From Mediterraneibacter gnavus ATCC 29149 (lineage in GTDB: Bacteria; Bacillota; Clostridia; Lachnospirales; Lachnospiraceae), in assembly GCF_008121495.1 (NCBI RefSeq), contig NZ_CP043051.1, positions 310,001 through 374,000 on the forward strand: 64,000 nucleotides of DNA. Reading direction: 5' to 3'. Under the pieces are notes generated by a model, which did no database searches, was not told the origin of the DNA, and worked only from the letters and a program-made list of their open reading frames with translations. Both the position numbers and the translations under genes were made by a program. Shown here piece by piece: positions 37,523 to 44,995 of this stretch (its first letter is position 1; each line of letters opens with the position of its first letter).

Positions 37523-37617
37523 CGTAGTTAGTAAAAACGATTCTTTTGTGCAGTTTTGCTTTTCTCTGGCTCCGATCGGGGCGCGATCTGGACTTTGCAA
37601 AAGGCAAATTGCACAAA

Positions 37618-37660
37618 AAAGAGGGCCGAACAGGGAACTGCTCCCTGCTCGGTCCTCTTT
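37618..37660 (-). terminator. Terminator of the phage late operon
   Basis: A 19-bp stem with two G.U pairs (aaagagggccgaacaggga and its partner) and a 5-nt loop, followed by TTTTTT on the minus strand, 12 bp after the endolysin stop codon. Confidence 0.85.
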
Positions 37661-37672
37661 TACTTTCTCATC

Positions 37673-39313
37673 TTATTTCTTCAGATAACTCTTTGAACTG
37701 AATCCGATGTACTCAACACCGTCGATAGTGACTGTGATGTATAACCACTTCACTCCGTTGTATGTGGTGTAATAACCATAGTTATGCACTTCAGTTCCTG
37801 CCGGAATGACGCACAATGCTTTCTTGTTGCTTCCTGCATCGTTTCTGCAATACAGCGCATCGGTTGTCTTGTAAGTTCCTGCAAGGCTTCTGTCATAACT
37901 CTTTGCATAGCAAGTTGACTTCACGGTCTTTGTGATCGGCTGGTCTTTTGGCTGTGGTTTGGTTGTAGTTGCTGCGGAGCCGTTCAGAATCTTGTTGACC
38001 TCTGCCTGAATGACTTCCGGGTCATATCCTGCCGCCTTCAGAGCAGTTGATCTTTCAGGGTCATTTCCCCACTGACCTGCAATGACCTCGTGAGCTACTG
38101 TTGAAGTGCTCTTGCCCGGTGTCTGAACCGGATGACTCTGCGCTGCATCGGAATCATACTTCGGAGTGATGAATCCTCTGATATATCTTCCGTTGATGGA
38201 GATTGTTCTCTTCTTGACTGCATTTCCATAATTGCCTTCAGTTACAACAAAGTAACCGGATGCCTGATTGACATAGGTTACTGTTCCAACATGGTCAGGA
38301 GTTCCGGTGTTGTCTCCGACTCCATTGTCCTGCCAGTCATACAGAACTGCCTCTCCCAGCTTCGGAACGTGTGCGTCGTTCTCTTCCCACACTCCCATCG
38401 CTTTCGCTCTCTCGATCAGATAATAGCAACTAATCTCAATCGGCATGATCGGAGTATATTTGAGGGCAACTGCCAGTGCGGACCATGTACACGCACACCA
38501 CGCCCATCCATATTCCATTTTTGTGTTTCTCGGAAGTGCTCCGGTGAAGCTGTTGTAAATATCAATAATACTCTTGTATGAGCCATCTGCTTCTTTCTTG
38601 CCGACCCAACTTTCAACCAGATCGACAACTGCCTGTCTTGAATACATTTTCTTTTCTTCCTTTCCTGAATCTGCCTTTCCGTCTGTGACATACTGCTTTA
38701 TCCAGCGGACGCAACACTCGTGCCTGCTCTGGAACTTCTTGTCCCCGACCTGATTGTTGTTGCTTGTGTCCTGCTGATCGAGCAGGAGGGATGTGAAGAT
38801 CGTGTCCGGTGTGTATGGCTTCGATGCTCTGCCGAAGATTCTCTTCACTGGTCGTAGTCCTCCGAGATGTTCGATCTCGCACCACATCATCTGCGCTTTG
38901 ATGTCGGTCACTCCATACGCTTCTGCGCTCTTGATGTATGTGTTCATCAGTTCAGAGAAGAGTTCGTCCTGACACTTCTTTCCGGCATCCGTTGTGATGA
39001 TCGCGACCAGAGCCTTCTTCTCCGCTGCGGATGGATTCCATCCGGTTGCCTCCCAGTCAACGGACAGCTTCTTCTCGATTCCTGCCGTGTCTGCCTTTCT
39101 GAACGCTGCGGCATCTGCGGCCAGAATCATTTTGCAGAGTCTTCTTCCTTCGTTGCCATAGTTCTGCGCCCATCCGAGAGTGCAGGTCTTCTCGTTTGAA
39201 GAGTTCGCTGCCTTGCCTGCATATGCTGCGTAGTTCTGCCCGCCGTAAATCTGACCACCTGATTCCACTCCGCCGATGATCTTTGCCAGTATTTCAAGAT
39301 GTTCTTTTTTCAT
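37673..39313 (-). CDS. Multi-domain phage endolysin
   Basis: A 546-residue modular lysin. Residues about 1-215 form a putative glycosidase-like domain (IIGGVESGGQIYGG, TLGWAQNYGNEG). Residues about 224-385 are a CHAP domain: Cys in GWAWCACTW, His in TPDHVGTV and the EGNYGN polar residue. About 407-445 is a CW_7/Cpl-7 wall-binding repeat (AHEVIAGQWGNDPERSTALKAAG), and about 465-546 an SH3-type domain. ATG 39313 is the start, with GGAGG 9 nt upstream. No signal peptide, so release depends on the holin gene just upstream. Last gene of the prophage, next to the attachment junction. Confidence 0.83.
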   Translation of the reverse strand: MKKEHLEILAKIIGGVESGGQIYGGQNYAAYAGKAANSSNEKTCTLGWAQNYGNEGRRLCKMILAADAAAFRKADTAGIEKKLSVDWEATGWNPSAAEKKALVAIITTDAGKKCQDELFSELMNTYIKSAEAYGVTDIKAQMMWCEIEHLGGLRPVKRIFGRASKPYTPDTIFTSLLLDQQDTSNNNQVGDKKFQSRHECCVRWIKQYVTDGKADSGKEEKKMYSRQAVVDLVESWVGKKEADGSYKSIIDIYNSFTGALPRNTKMEYGWAWCACTWSALAVALKYTPIMPIEISCYYLIERAKAMGVWEENDAHVPKLGEAVLYDWQDNGVGDNTGTPDHVGTVTYVNQASGYFVVTEGNYGNAVKKRTISINGRYIRGFITPKYDSDAAQSHPVQTPGKSTSTVAHEVIAGQWGNDPERSTALKAAGYDPEVIQAEVNKILNGSAATTTKPQPKDQPITKTVKSTCYAKSYDRSLAGTYKTTDALYCRNDAGSNKKALCVIPAGTEVHNYGYYTTYNGVKWLYITVTIDGVEYIGFSSKSYLKK

Positions 39314-39370
39314 ATCCTGATACCTCCACAAAAAGAGGCGGATTGCTCCGCCTCCTGTTCCTTGCTGTTC

Positions 39371-39625
39371 TTACTGCTCATCTTCGCCTTTGATGGCATC
39401 CGCTTCCAGAAGCTGTCCTTCTTCGATTCCGACGTTTGCCGCATCGGTCAGACCTTCTCCGATGATGTACGCGATCACGGATGCGCCTGCCATGATGATG
39501 GCAGTCACCTGCGTTGCAGTGTTCTCTGCTCCGCCTGTTGCTACGATCATCATAGAGACGAAGGACGCAACTGCTGTCCATAATTTTCTACTTGTCAGTT
39601 TCTTCATCCAGTTAATGTTTTTCAT
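39371..39625 (-). CDS. Phage holin-like small membrane protein
   Basis: An 84-residue protein: basic N-terminus MKNINWMKKLTSRKLW, two hydrophobic segments (TAVASFVSMMIVATGG and TQVTAIIMAGASVIAYIIGEGL) and an acidic tail. That is the plan of Firmicutes phage holins, and it lies directly before the endolysin gene. ATG 39625 is preferred because AAGGAGG lies upstream of it; the frame extension is not supported. Confidence 0.75.
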   Translation of the reverse strand: MKNINWMKKLTSRKLWTAVASFVSMMIVATGGAENTATQVTAIIMAGASVIAYIIGEGLTDAANVGIEEGQLLEADAIKGEDEQ

Positions 39626-39644
39626 GTTTTTTTCCTCCTTGAAA

Positions 39645-39992
39645 TTATACAACTGCTTTGATTGCCTGTTCATTCAGGAAATCTTTCTGTTCATGTTTTA
39701 CTTTCTGCGCGTATTCGAGAGCTGCGTGCATATCTCCGTTGCAATGAGCATCGGGAATCCTCTGGACGGCTCTGGCCGTTGCCTCTCCCAGTGCCAGAGA
39801 AGCGTTGATGCAGTTAATGATGCAGAGTTCGCTCTGCTCTCTGGCTCGCTCTCTTTCGTCAACCTTTGCCTGTCTTGCCTCTCTTTCTTTGCGTTCCTTC
39901 TCTGCTCGCTTCTGAATATTCTGCTCGATCAGCCAGAAACAAAAGCCTGTTATTGCTGAAGGAATGCTCGCCGCAATGACGATCGCTGTCAT
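39645..39992 (-). CDS. Small phage membrane-anchored protein of the lysis cassette
   Basis: A 115-residue protein with one N-terminal hydrophobic segment (TAIVIAASIPSAITGFCFWL) and a long highly charged helix (residues about 25-55), then LCIINCINASLALGEATARAVQR. The start at 39992 follows GGAGGTGAGAAAGGTGGAC. Position before the holin gene suggests a lysis accessory role (holin regulator or spanin-like), but there is no recognised family match. Confidence 0.6.
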   Translation of the reverse strand: MTAIVIAASIPSAITGFCFWLIEQNIQKRAEKERKEREARQAKVDERERAREQSELCIINCINASLALGEATARAVQRIPDAHCNGDMHAALEYAQKVKHEQKDFLNEQAIKAVV

Positions 39993-40020
39993 GTCCACCT
40001 TTCTCACCTCCTTGTTTTGG

Positions 40021-40224
40021 TTACTGTACATTCATGTACTGGCAATTCTTGCACGGCTCCTGTCCGGCCGGGATGTGGTAGTCCTGACATTCACCGCATG
40101 AGCCAAAAACAGGACACTCCGGTCCCCGGCACTCTTCAAGAGTTCTCCGGCAATGACCGTCATGTCCTGCGTGACTGCACTGGAAATTATTCTTTCGGTG
40201 CGTCCTGTTCTTTCTTTGCCTCAA
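40021..40224 (-). CDS. Cysteine-rich small phage protein
   Basis: Up to 67 residues with eight Cys and several His in CxxC-like pairs (CSHAGHDGHC, CRGPECPVFGSCGEC, CKNC), which suggests zinc binding. It starts at a TTG (40224) with GGAG 5 nt upstream and overlaps the XkdX-like gene end by 38 bp. It is a closely packed part of the operon, which favours a real gene, but no family is recognised. Confidence 0.5.
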   Translation of the reverse strand: MRQRKNRTHRKNNFQCSHAGHDGHCRRTLEECRGPECPVFGSCGECQDYHIPAGQEPCKNCQYMNVQ

Positions 40225-40333
40225 TGATCTCCGCCTTCTGGTCTTCGGTAATCCATCCCCTTGTCACCGCATTTTCCAGACCTGTGTCATTCAACCTTCC
40301 TGCAAGGTACAGTTTTTTCAGACGATTATACAT
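40187..40333 (-). CDS. XkdX-like small phage tail protein
   Basis: A 48-residue protein (MYNRLKKLYLAGRLNDTGL, AVTRGWITEDQKAEI) of the XkdX pattern: a short helix-turn protein encoded after tail fibre genes in many Firmicutes phages. ATG 40333 follows GGGAGGTGAAGAGA and overlaps the upstream gene by 8 bp. Role unknown. Confidence 0.65.
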   Translation of the reverse strand: MYNRLKKLYLAGRLNDTGLENAVTRGWITEDQKAEIIEAKKEQDAPKE

Positions 40334-40724
40334 TCTCTTCACCTCCCAAACTTGCAACGATGAGGTCATCCACAATGCCGCTCAATTCTTCGTTGCTGGC
40401 TTTCAGTGCTGCATTCTCATCCTGAAGTGATGCCACCTGTTCCTGAAGAATCTCCATCTCGGTCTTCTCTTCGCCTTCCTGCTCTGCCTTGATTGCTTTT
40501 TGCAACCATGCTTCACGGTTCTTCTCGATGGACTCTTCCAGATTCTCTCTGTATTGTGTTTCCAGAGTGTATCTGTCATAGGTGTACACCTGATCTCCCT
40601 CTTCTTTCTCGATCGGGCCTTCGATGTTCTCATAGAAAATGACTGTGCAGGTTCTGCCGACCATTTTCGGCAGTGCCTCAATCTCATGCTGCACAAGCGG
40701 CTTGATGTTGCTTTCTGTTCTCAT
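40326..40724 (-). CDS. Phage protein with C-terminal coiled coil
   Basis: A 132-residue protein: an N-terminal beta-rich part (TCTVIFYENIEGPIEKEEG, VYTYDRYTLET) and a C-terminal coiled coil (EMEILQEQVASLQDENAALKAS). AAAGGAG lies 9 nt before the ATG; it overlaps the reverse transcriptase end by 41 bp. This type of gene usually follows tail fibre genes in Firmicutes phages. It does not resemble the Avd accessory protein of retroelements (a five-helix bundle), although it sits next to the reverse transcriptase. Confidence 0.6.
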   Translation of the reverse strand: MRTESNIKPLVQHEIEALPKMVGRTCTVIFYENIEGPIEKEEGDQVYTYDRYTLETQYRENLEESIEKNREAWLQKAIKAEQEGEEKTEMEILQEQVASLQDENAALKASNEELSGIVDDLIVASLGGEENV

Positions 40725-41829
40725 TGCTCACTACTCCTTTCAGCAGTTTCAAATTGATAAACGGCTTCACACGTTCCTTCCAGAAGTTCCATGAATCCGA
40801 ATTGTAAATGAATCCCATGTATGAGATCATACCGGATGCGTTCGTCGGTGAAATGTATGAGATTTTTGAAATCTTCTTCGCCTTATGACTTATCCTGAAC
40901 ATGATGGACTTTCGCAGTGTTGTCCACGCTCCTGCATGGAATTTATACCCTAAGAAGTCCAACGGTCTGTCCTTCAGTGGAAAGACCTGCCAGTTTGCTT
41001 TCACCTGCATCTTGACCTTTCTCAACTCATCCGCAATCATTCGGAGTGCTTTGTGTAATCTCCGTTTATTTGAATCAAATAGGACTATATCGTCCACATA
41101 TCTTGTATGGTGCTTCGCACCTGTTTTCTCTGCGATCATGTGATCTATGTCCTGAAAGAAGAAATTGCAGAACCACGGCGATGTGTAGAGTCCGACCGGA
41201 ATCCCTACTGCGTCAACTTCTGGAAGCATCCTCGTGTGATCTGCCATAGGTTGCTGATAACTGGCAATCAGTTTGAAAGCAAGGTTCAGGAGCTTCCTGT
41301 CCTTGATCTTCTTTTCCAGTTTCTGCCGCAGTGCTTCATGGTTCATTGTCGGATAACAGTGGTGGACATCCAGCTTCAGGACTTTACTTGTCCCGATCGG
41401 GTCACTCTTTATCCAGTGTTTAATCATCTTTCGTGCTCCGTCCGTACCTTTACCCGGTACGCATCCGCAGGAGAACTTGTCGGCTCCGTGTTCAACAATC
41501 TCTCTGAAGACCTGAACGAACGCATGATGGATGCACTGATCTGGATAGAACCTCGGCACGGCGATGACTCTCTTTTTCTTCTTGATGCCGTCATAGATTT
41601 CTCTGATCGTGTATTTTGCCGGAACGAAGGTTTCATTCACGAGCATTTCCTGAATCTTTCTTGCATAACTGTCGATGTCATTCAGGATTCTCTGCACGGA
41701 CGGCCGATGCGTTTTCCGCTTCGCTGCCCTTTTGATCGCACGTTTGATATTCTCAATATCCGTCACTCTCTCGAACAGATGCCCGATTCTCTTCGTCCAT
41801 ACGATGTTTTTAAGTTTCTGTAAGTGCAT
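40684..41829 (-). CDS. Reverse transcriptase of a diversity-generating retroelement
   Basis: A 381-residue reverse transcriptase. Motif A is LKLDVHHCYPTM (Asp154), motif B VGIPVGLYTSPWFCN (residues 208-222), motif C RYVDDIVLF (YVDD 244-247) and motif D/E DFLGYKF (291-297). The family motif near B is normally (I/V)GxxxSQ; here it is VGLYTSP, with Pro for Gln. The basic N-terminus (about 80 residues) and the C-terminal domain have no nuclease or maturase features. The template repeat lies 203 bp upstream of the start, and the variable repeat ends the fibre gene before that, the usual order of such elements. GGAG lies 13 nt before the ATG. It copies template RNA with errors at adenines. Confidence 0.9.
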   Translation of the reverse strand: MHLQKLKNIVWTKRIGHLFERVTDIENIKRAIKRAAKRKTHRPSVQRILNDIDSYARKIQEMLVNETFVPAKYTIREIYDGIKKKKRVIAVPRFYPDQCIHHAFVQVFREIVEHGADKFSCGCVPGKGTDGARKMIKHWIKSDPIGTSKVLKLDVHHCYPTMNHEALRQKLEKKIKDRKLLNLAFKLIASYQQPMADHTRMLPEVDAVGIPVGLYTSPWFCNFFFQDIDHMIAEKTGAKHHTRYVDDIVLFDSNKRRLHKALRMIADELRKVKMQVKANWQVFPLKDRPLDFLGYKFHAGAWTTLRKSIMFRISHKAKKISKISYISPTNASGMISYMGFIYNSDSWNFWKERVKPFINLKLLKGVVSNENRKQHQAACAA

Positions 41830-41948
41830 TTTGAAATGGTTTCTCCTATCTCTTTGTCAGCCTCATCGGTTTTCCAAGCAAGGTACTAGCCGATGCCATT
41901 CACGGCTTTCATTTTTGCCAAGGGGCAAGGACAGAATTTTCATCCTGT

Positions 41949-42011
41949 TCCGTACCGGAGTACGGAGTGTAAAGTCACGATACATTTATACCAAATATTG
42001 AGAAATGTATC
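41949..42011 (-). ncRNA. Structured spacer of the retroelement RNA between template repeat and RT gene
   Basis: Two inverted repeats lie between the template repeat and the reverse transcriptase start: tccgtac-4-gtacgga (41949-41966) and gatacattt-15-aaatgtatc (41979-42011). A shorter TTGCC-4-GGCAA stem lies near 41925. In the known Bordetella phage system the RNA segment 3' of the template repeat is needed for cDNA synthesis; these stems probably belong to the equivalent element. Boundaries of the RNA are not visible. Confidence 0.5.
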
Positions 42012-42032
42012 TAAATTAACGAGATATTGACA

Positions 42033-42144
42033 AAGTGGGCGGCCGCCGATGTTCCAGTTCGAATTCCCAGAGCCGTTGTTGCAGTTCCGGTAGAAGGGGC
42101 CATCGTTGACACCGTTGTTCACGTTACCCCCGGAAATGACCAGC
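42033..42144 (-). repeat. Template repeat (TR) of the diversity-generating retroelement
   Basis: A 112-bp non-coding near-copy of the end of the tail fibre gene (offset 269 bp). On the coding strand it has many AAC/AAT triplets (the frame would give Asn at most variable sites). It matches the variable repeat at all positions except 13, all of them A in this copy. The 3' end is GC-rich (CGGCGGCCGCC), as expected for the region that initiates homing; beyond it TR and VR differ (CTTTG against CTTGG). Confidence 0.92.
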
Positions 42145-42203
42145 CGCTCGTGTCTTTACACCCTACAATTTTATTTATTTCCTGTTCTCATTTCAGGCGG
42201 CAT

Positions 42204-42248
42204 CCTTCCAGCATGATTTTTCCACTTTACTTTTCCTTTGCTGGAAGG
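42204..42248 (-). repeat. Inverted repeat between fibre gene and template repeat
   Basis: Perfect 10-bp arms (ccttccagca / tgctggaagg) around a 25-nt loop, directly beside the hairpin at 42252-42274. No T-run follows. It may be part of the template RNA or of the homing target. Confidence 0.6.
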
Positions 42249-42251
42249 TTT

Positions 42252-42274
42252 CATGGGGGAGGGAATCCCCCATG
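42252..42274 (-). repeat. Hairpin/cruciform downstream of the variable repeat
   Basis: Perfect 9-bp stem (catggggga / tcccccatg) with a 5-nt loop, 15 bp after the fibre gene stop and 27 bp after the variable repeat. Similar DNA hairpins downstream of VR assist target recognition in the Bordetella phage element. No T-run follows, so it is a poor terminator. Confidence 0.65.
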
Positions 42275-42289
42275 TCCCCCTCGAAATGG

Positions 42290-44167
42290 TTATTTCCGAC
42301 CAAGAGGGCGGCCGCCGATGTACCAGTACGAAGACCCAGAGCCGCTGTAGCAGTGCCGGCAGAAGGGGCCAACGTTGACACCGTTGTACACGCTACCCCC
42401 GGAAAAGACCAGCTCACCGCCTTCGGCGGCCCAGTAATAGTCAGGGAAATACGTTCCCGAAGAACCAGTCGCATCGACGCAGATTTCAATTTCCGGCCAT
42501 TCAGGGTCATATCCGAACTTCTTCACATATCCGCCTGTCTGTGATGCCTCATAGCCTACTTTGAAGTAATCTCCCTCATATACCTTGTCTGCATAGCTGC
42601 TGCGCTTGTTGCAGTAGTAATGCTGAAACTTCTTGATATTGTCACCATCTCTGAACTGCCACATATTTCCGAACCAGTCCTCAATGTACAGAAATCTGAC
42701 GGCCGTTCTTCCGTCAACACCTTCGACACGACCGTTTGCGGACTGCATCTCGATTGTTGCTCCTGTCTTCTGTACGCAGGACCATATATGATGATCTGTC
42801 GTGATGTTTACCGGGTCCCCATCAAAGAAGATGTTTGATGCGCTCTCAATCTCTGCGGAGTCTGTGATCTGTGTCACCGTTCTCTCTGCAAATACGCTCT
42901 GGCTTCCTGCTGATGTTCCGATTCCGATTCCCTGACCGACAGTGAATCGTTCCGCCCAACTCTTTGCGATGGTGATGTAATTTGTGTTGTTTTTCGCCTG
43001 AAGTGCCACATTTGCTGCGTTATCATATGGCATCTCGGAACGACCTCTTCCGAGGATTGTCTGTGCATTTGTTCCTGCGAACATTACAATGAACAGTGTA
43101 TCGAGCAGGTGCATCGTCCATACATCATCCAGACACCACTTGTCACCCTTTGCAGTGCATAAGGTTCTGAACTGTGCTCTTGTCTTGTTGTGCAGTGGGA
43201 ACACTCCTGCTTTTGATTCCAGTTTTGTTCCTTCTGTGTTGAGTGAGCCGTTGAAGATTGGAATGTAAATCTTCTCGCTCTGACGATCTCCGTCAGTAAA
43301 CGCATGGTCAAGATGACATCTTCCGACAGGTCCTGCTGCCACCCATCTGTATTCCCACTCTACTCCGTCTGAATCTGTCTCGAAGTATCTTGCTGTGTAT
43401 ACCTGCGGCACTTCGAGCATGACATCTCCGTTGCTTCCGTCCCACTGGAAGTCTGCATCACCGAGATATGCGTTCACGCTCATATCCTCTGCCACATTAC
43501 AAGGTTTCACGGAGTTGTACGGATATACGCTCGCCATGAAGTCGTTCTGTACAGTTCCGTTTCCGACCGCCGCCTTCGCAACCAGTCCGATCGCTGCTCC
43601 GACTCTTTCCCATGTTGTCGAAGATGCTCCGACCTTTCTTCTTGCTCCATAGCCGCGCAGGGCATCGCTCTCCACTGCGGTCACTCTTGCTTCCAGTGCT
43701 TCGAGATCGCTCTGAAGGGCAAGTGCTCCGGCAGACTTGATGGTCACGGTTGATGCGTTCGCAACTTCAAGATAATAACTCATGTTGATAACACTCGGAA
43801 CCACTCCGTTGTATGCAGGCATATAGTCGGATGTGCTTGCTGTTGCGATGGAGTACAGAATTTCGCCCTTGTCCGGGTCAGATGCAAACACACCAAACTC
43901 TGTGATGTCATATCCTGCTGTCAGTGTGCTGTTCTCCATTGTGATCTTCAGCACCAGTGCTGAATCTGTATTGATAACTTTGTTTGAGATCGGGAATGTC
44001 TGCTTCACGGTCTTCAGCGCAGTTCTCTGTGAGATGTCCTCGCTCGAAGTATATGAGCCACTTCCCGACTGTGCCTTTGTGATCTGAATGGCACATTTTC
44101 CTGCCTGCGCTTTTGCGAGCAGTGCTTTTCCATCCTTCGTCAGTTTTCCGGGATTCCAAATAAGCAT
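42290..44167 (-). CDS. Tail fibre/receptor-binding protein, target of the retroelement
   Basis: A 625-residue tail fibre. Residues about 1-165 form a phage tail-collar fibre N-terminal domain (WNPGKLTKDGKALLAKAQAG, YDITEFGVFASD, SYYLEVANA) that attaches to the baseplate. A short coiled coil (LQSDLEALEARVTAVE) follows. The C-terminal half ends in a C-type lectin/formylglycine-generating-like fold (YYWAAEGGELVF, then the IGGRPLG terminus). The variable repeat covers residues about 585-622, so the last loop of the receptor-binding face is the diversified part. AGGAGG precedes the ATG. Confidence 0.87.
   Translation of the reverse strand: MLIWNPGKLTKDGKALLAKAQAGKCAIQITKAQSGSGSYTSSEDISQRTALKTVKQTFPISNKVINTDSALVLKITMENSTLTAGYDITEFGVFASDPDKGEILYSIATASTSDYMPAYNGVVPSVINMSYYLEVANASTVTIKSAGALALQSDLEALEARVTAVESDALRGYGARRKVGASSTTWERVGAAIGLVAKAAVGNGTVQNDFMASVYPYNSVKPCNVAEDMSVNAYLGDADFQWDGSNGDVMLEVPQVYTARYFETDSDGVEWEYRWVAAGPVGRCHLDHAFTDGDRQSEKIYIPIFNGSLNTEGTKLESKAGVFPLHNKTRAQFRTLCTAKGDKWCLDDVWTMHLLDTLFIVMFAGTNAQTILGRGRSEMPYDNAANVALQAKNNTNYITIAKSWAERFTVGQGIGIGTSAGSQSVFAERTVTQITDSAEIESASNIFFDGDPVNITTDHHIWSCVQKTGATIEMQSANGRVEGVDGRTAVRFLYIEDWFGNMWQFRDGDNIKKFQHYYCNKRSSYADKVYEGDYFKVGYEASQTGGYVKKFGYDPEWPEIEICVDATGSSGTYFPDYYWAAEGGELVFSGGSVYNGVNVGPFCRHCYSGSGSSYWYIGGRPLGRK
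42302..42413 (-). repeat. Variable repeat (VR) in the tail fibre gene
   Basis: The last 38 or so codons of the fibre gene. Compared with the template repeat it has 13 substitutions, all at template A: A to T eight times, A to G three, A to C two (coding strand), and none at C, G or T. Eleven codons change residue: Ile to Phe, Asn to Ser (three), Asn to Tyr (four), Asp to Val, Tyr to Cys, Asn to His; one Pro change is silent. Confidence 0.93.
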
Positions 44168-44179
44168 TTATAATTCCTC

Positions 44180-44995
44180 CTATCGTACTGTTGTACTTGT
44201 TTCTTTTACTTCACCATACAGCGCAATGTTCACGCTGCTCTCTTTTGCTTCACTGGCTGTTGTCAGATGATTCAGGACTGTCGTTGTGTTCTCCACATTG
44301 GTCACTCCTGCTGCACTCTGGCCTGCTGCCGTTTCAGTCTGTACCTGAATATCATTTCTGACGGTTGTCTCTCCGACCGTCTCTCTGATATATCCGGCCG
44401 CATACACTCCGTTCGGAACATCGTAGTCTCCGAGCAGTACGTTCGGAACGATGGAGTCCTGCGTTGAGAACATCCATGTGCAGGCATTCATGCCGGATGG
44501 AATATTTCTCTCGACGATGACTCTTCGCACATGAGATCGCACGTTCTTGACCTTCTGCACGAGTCCTGTCAGTTCCTCCATGATGTCTGATGTCATCAAT
44601 GCTGATGTTACGATGTCGAATGTTCCCGGTGTGTATGGAGGTTCGTCGAAGTCGAACCACTCCACGACCTTTCCACCTCCGAGAACGACATCGACCATCT
44701 CTGATACTGCTGCCGGGGTTCCTGCCTTCGTGTACCAGTTCAGAGTGTTCTTGATAATCGCTTTCTTCTGCTCGATCGGCAACATCTGCGAATAGTACAT
44801 TGCCCTCTGCTCCACTGCAAAATAATCCAGTGTTTTCTCATCCAGCTTGTCGATGTCAGAGAAGCACTTTGTCTTCTCTGCCTTCTCGATCACCATTGCA
44901 ACTGCCTTTTGAAGTGCGTAACTGATTGCCTGCATCTCTGGTGATTTCTCATCTTTCCACATTTCGGCAATTCCGCCCTCTGACAGTTTAATCAT
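44180..44995 (-). CDS. Phage tail protein I (baseplate)
   Basis: A 271-residue P2 gpI-like baseplate protein. The core segment QRAMYYSQMLPIEQKKAIIKNTLNWYTKAGTP followed by VSEMVDVVLGGGKVVEWFDF is characteristic. ATG 44995 is chosen because ATGGAGGAATTGAGG directly precedes it and it overlaps the J gene end by 8 bp; the frame extension further up is not supported. It precedes the tail fibre gene, as in P2-like phages. Confidence 0.82.
   Translation of the reverse strand: MIKLSEGGIAEMWKDEKSPEMQAISYALQKAVAMVIEKAEKTKCFSDIDKLDEKTLDYFAVEQRAMYYSQMLPIEQKKAIIKNTLNWYTKAGTPAAVSEMVDVVLGGGKVVEWFDFDEPPYTPGTFDIVTSALMTSDIMEELTGLVQKVKNVRSHVRRVIVERNIPSGMNACTWMFSTQDSIVPNVLLGDYDVPNGVYAAGYIRETVGETTVRNDIQVQTETAAGQSAAGVTNVENTTTVLNHLTTASEAKESSVNIALYGEVKETSTTVR

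Noticed and set aside
40326..40724. Candidate Avd accessory protein of the retroelement
   Set aside because: It has an N-terminal beta-like part and C-terminal coiled coil and overlaps the RT end; it does not show the five-helix Avd pattern and resembles post-fibre tail proteins.
41940..42122. A 60-codon minus-strand frame over the template repeat
   Set aside because: It is only the translation of the template repeat in one frame; the repeat is non-coding by comparison with the variable repeat.
42027..42544. Plus-strand frames covering template and variable repeats
   Set aside because: They are antisense to the fibre gene and repeat, rich in Val/Ala/Pro as reverse-strand artefacts, without ribosome sites.
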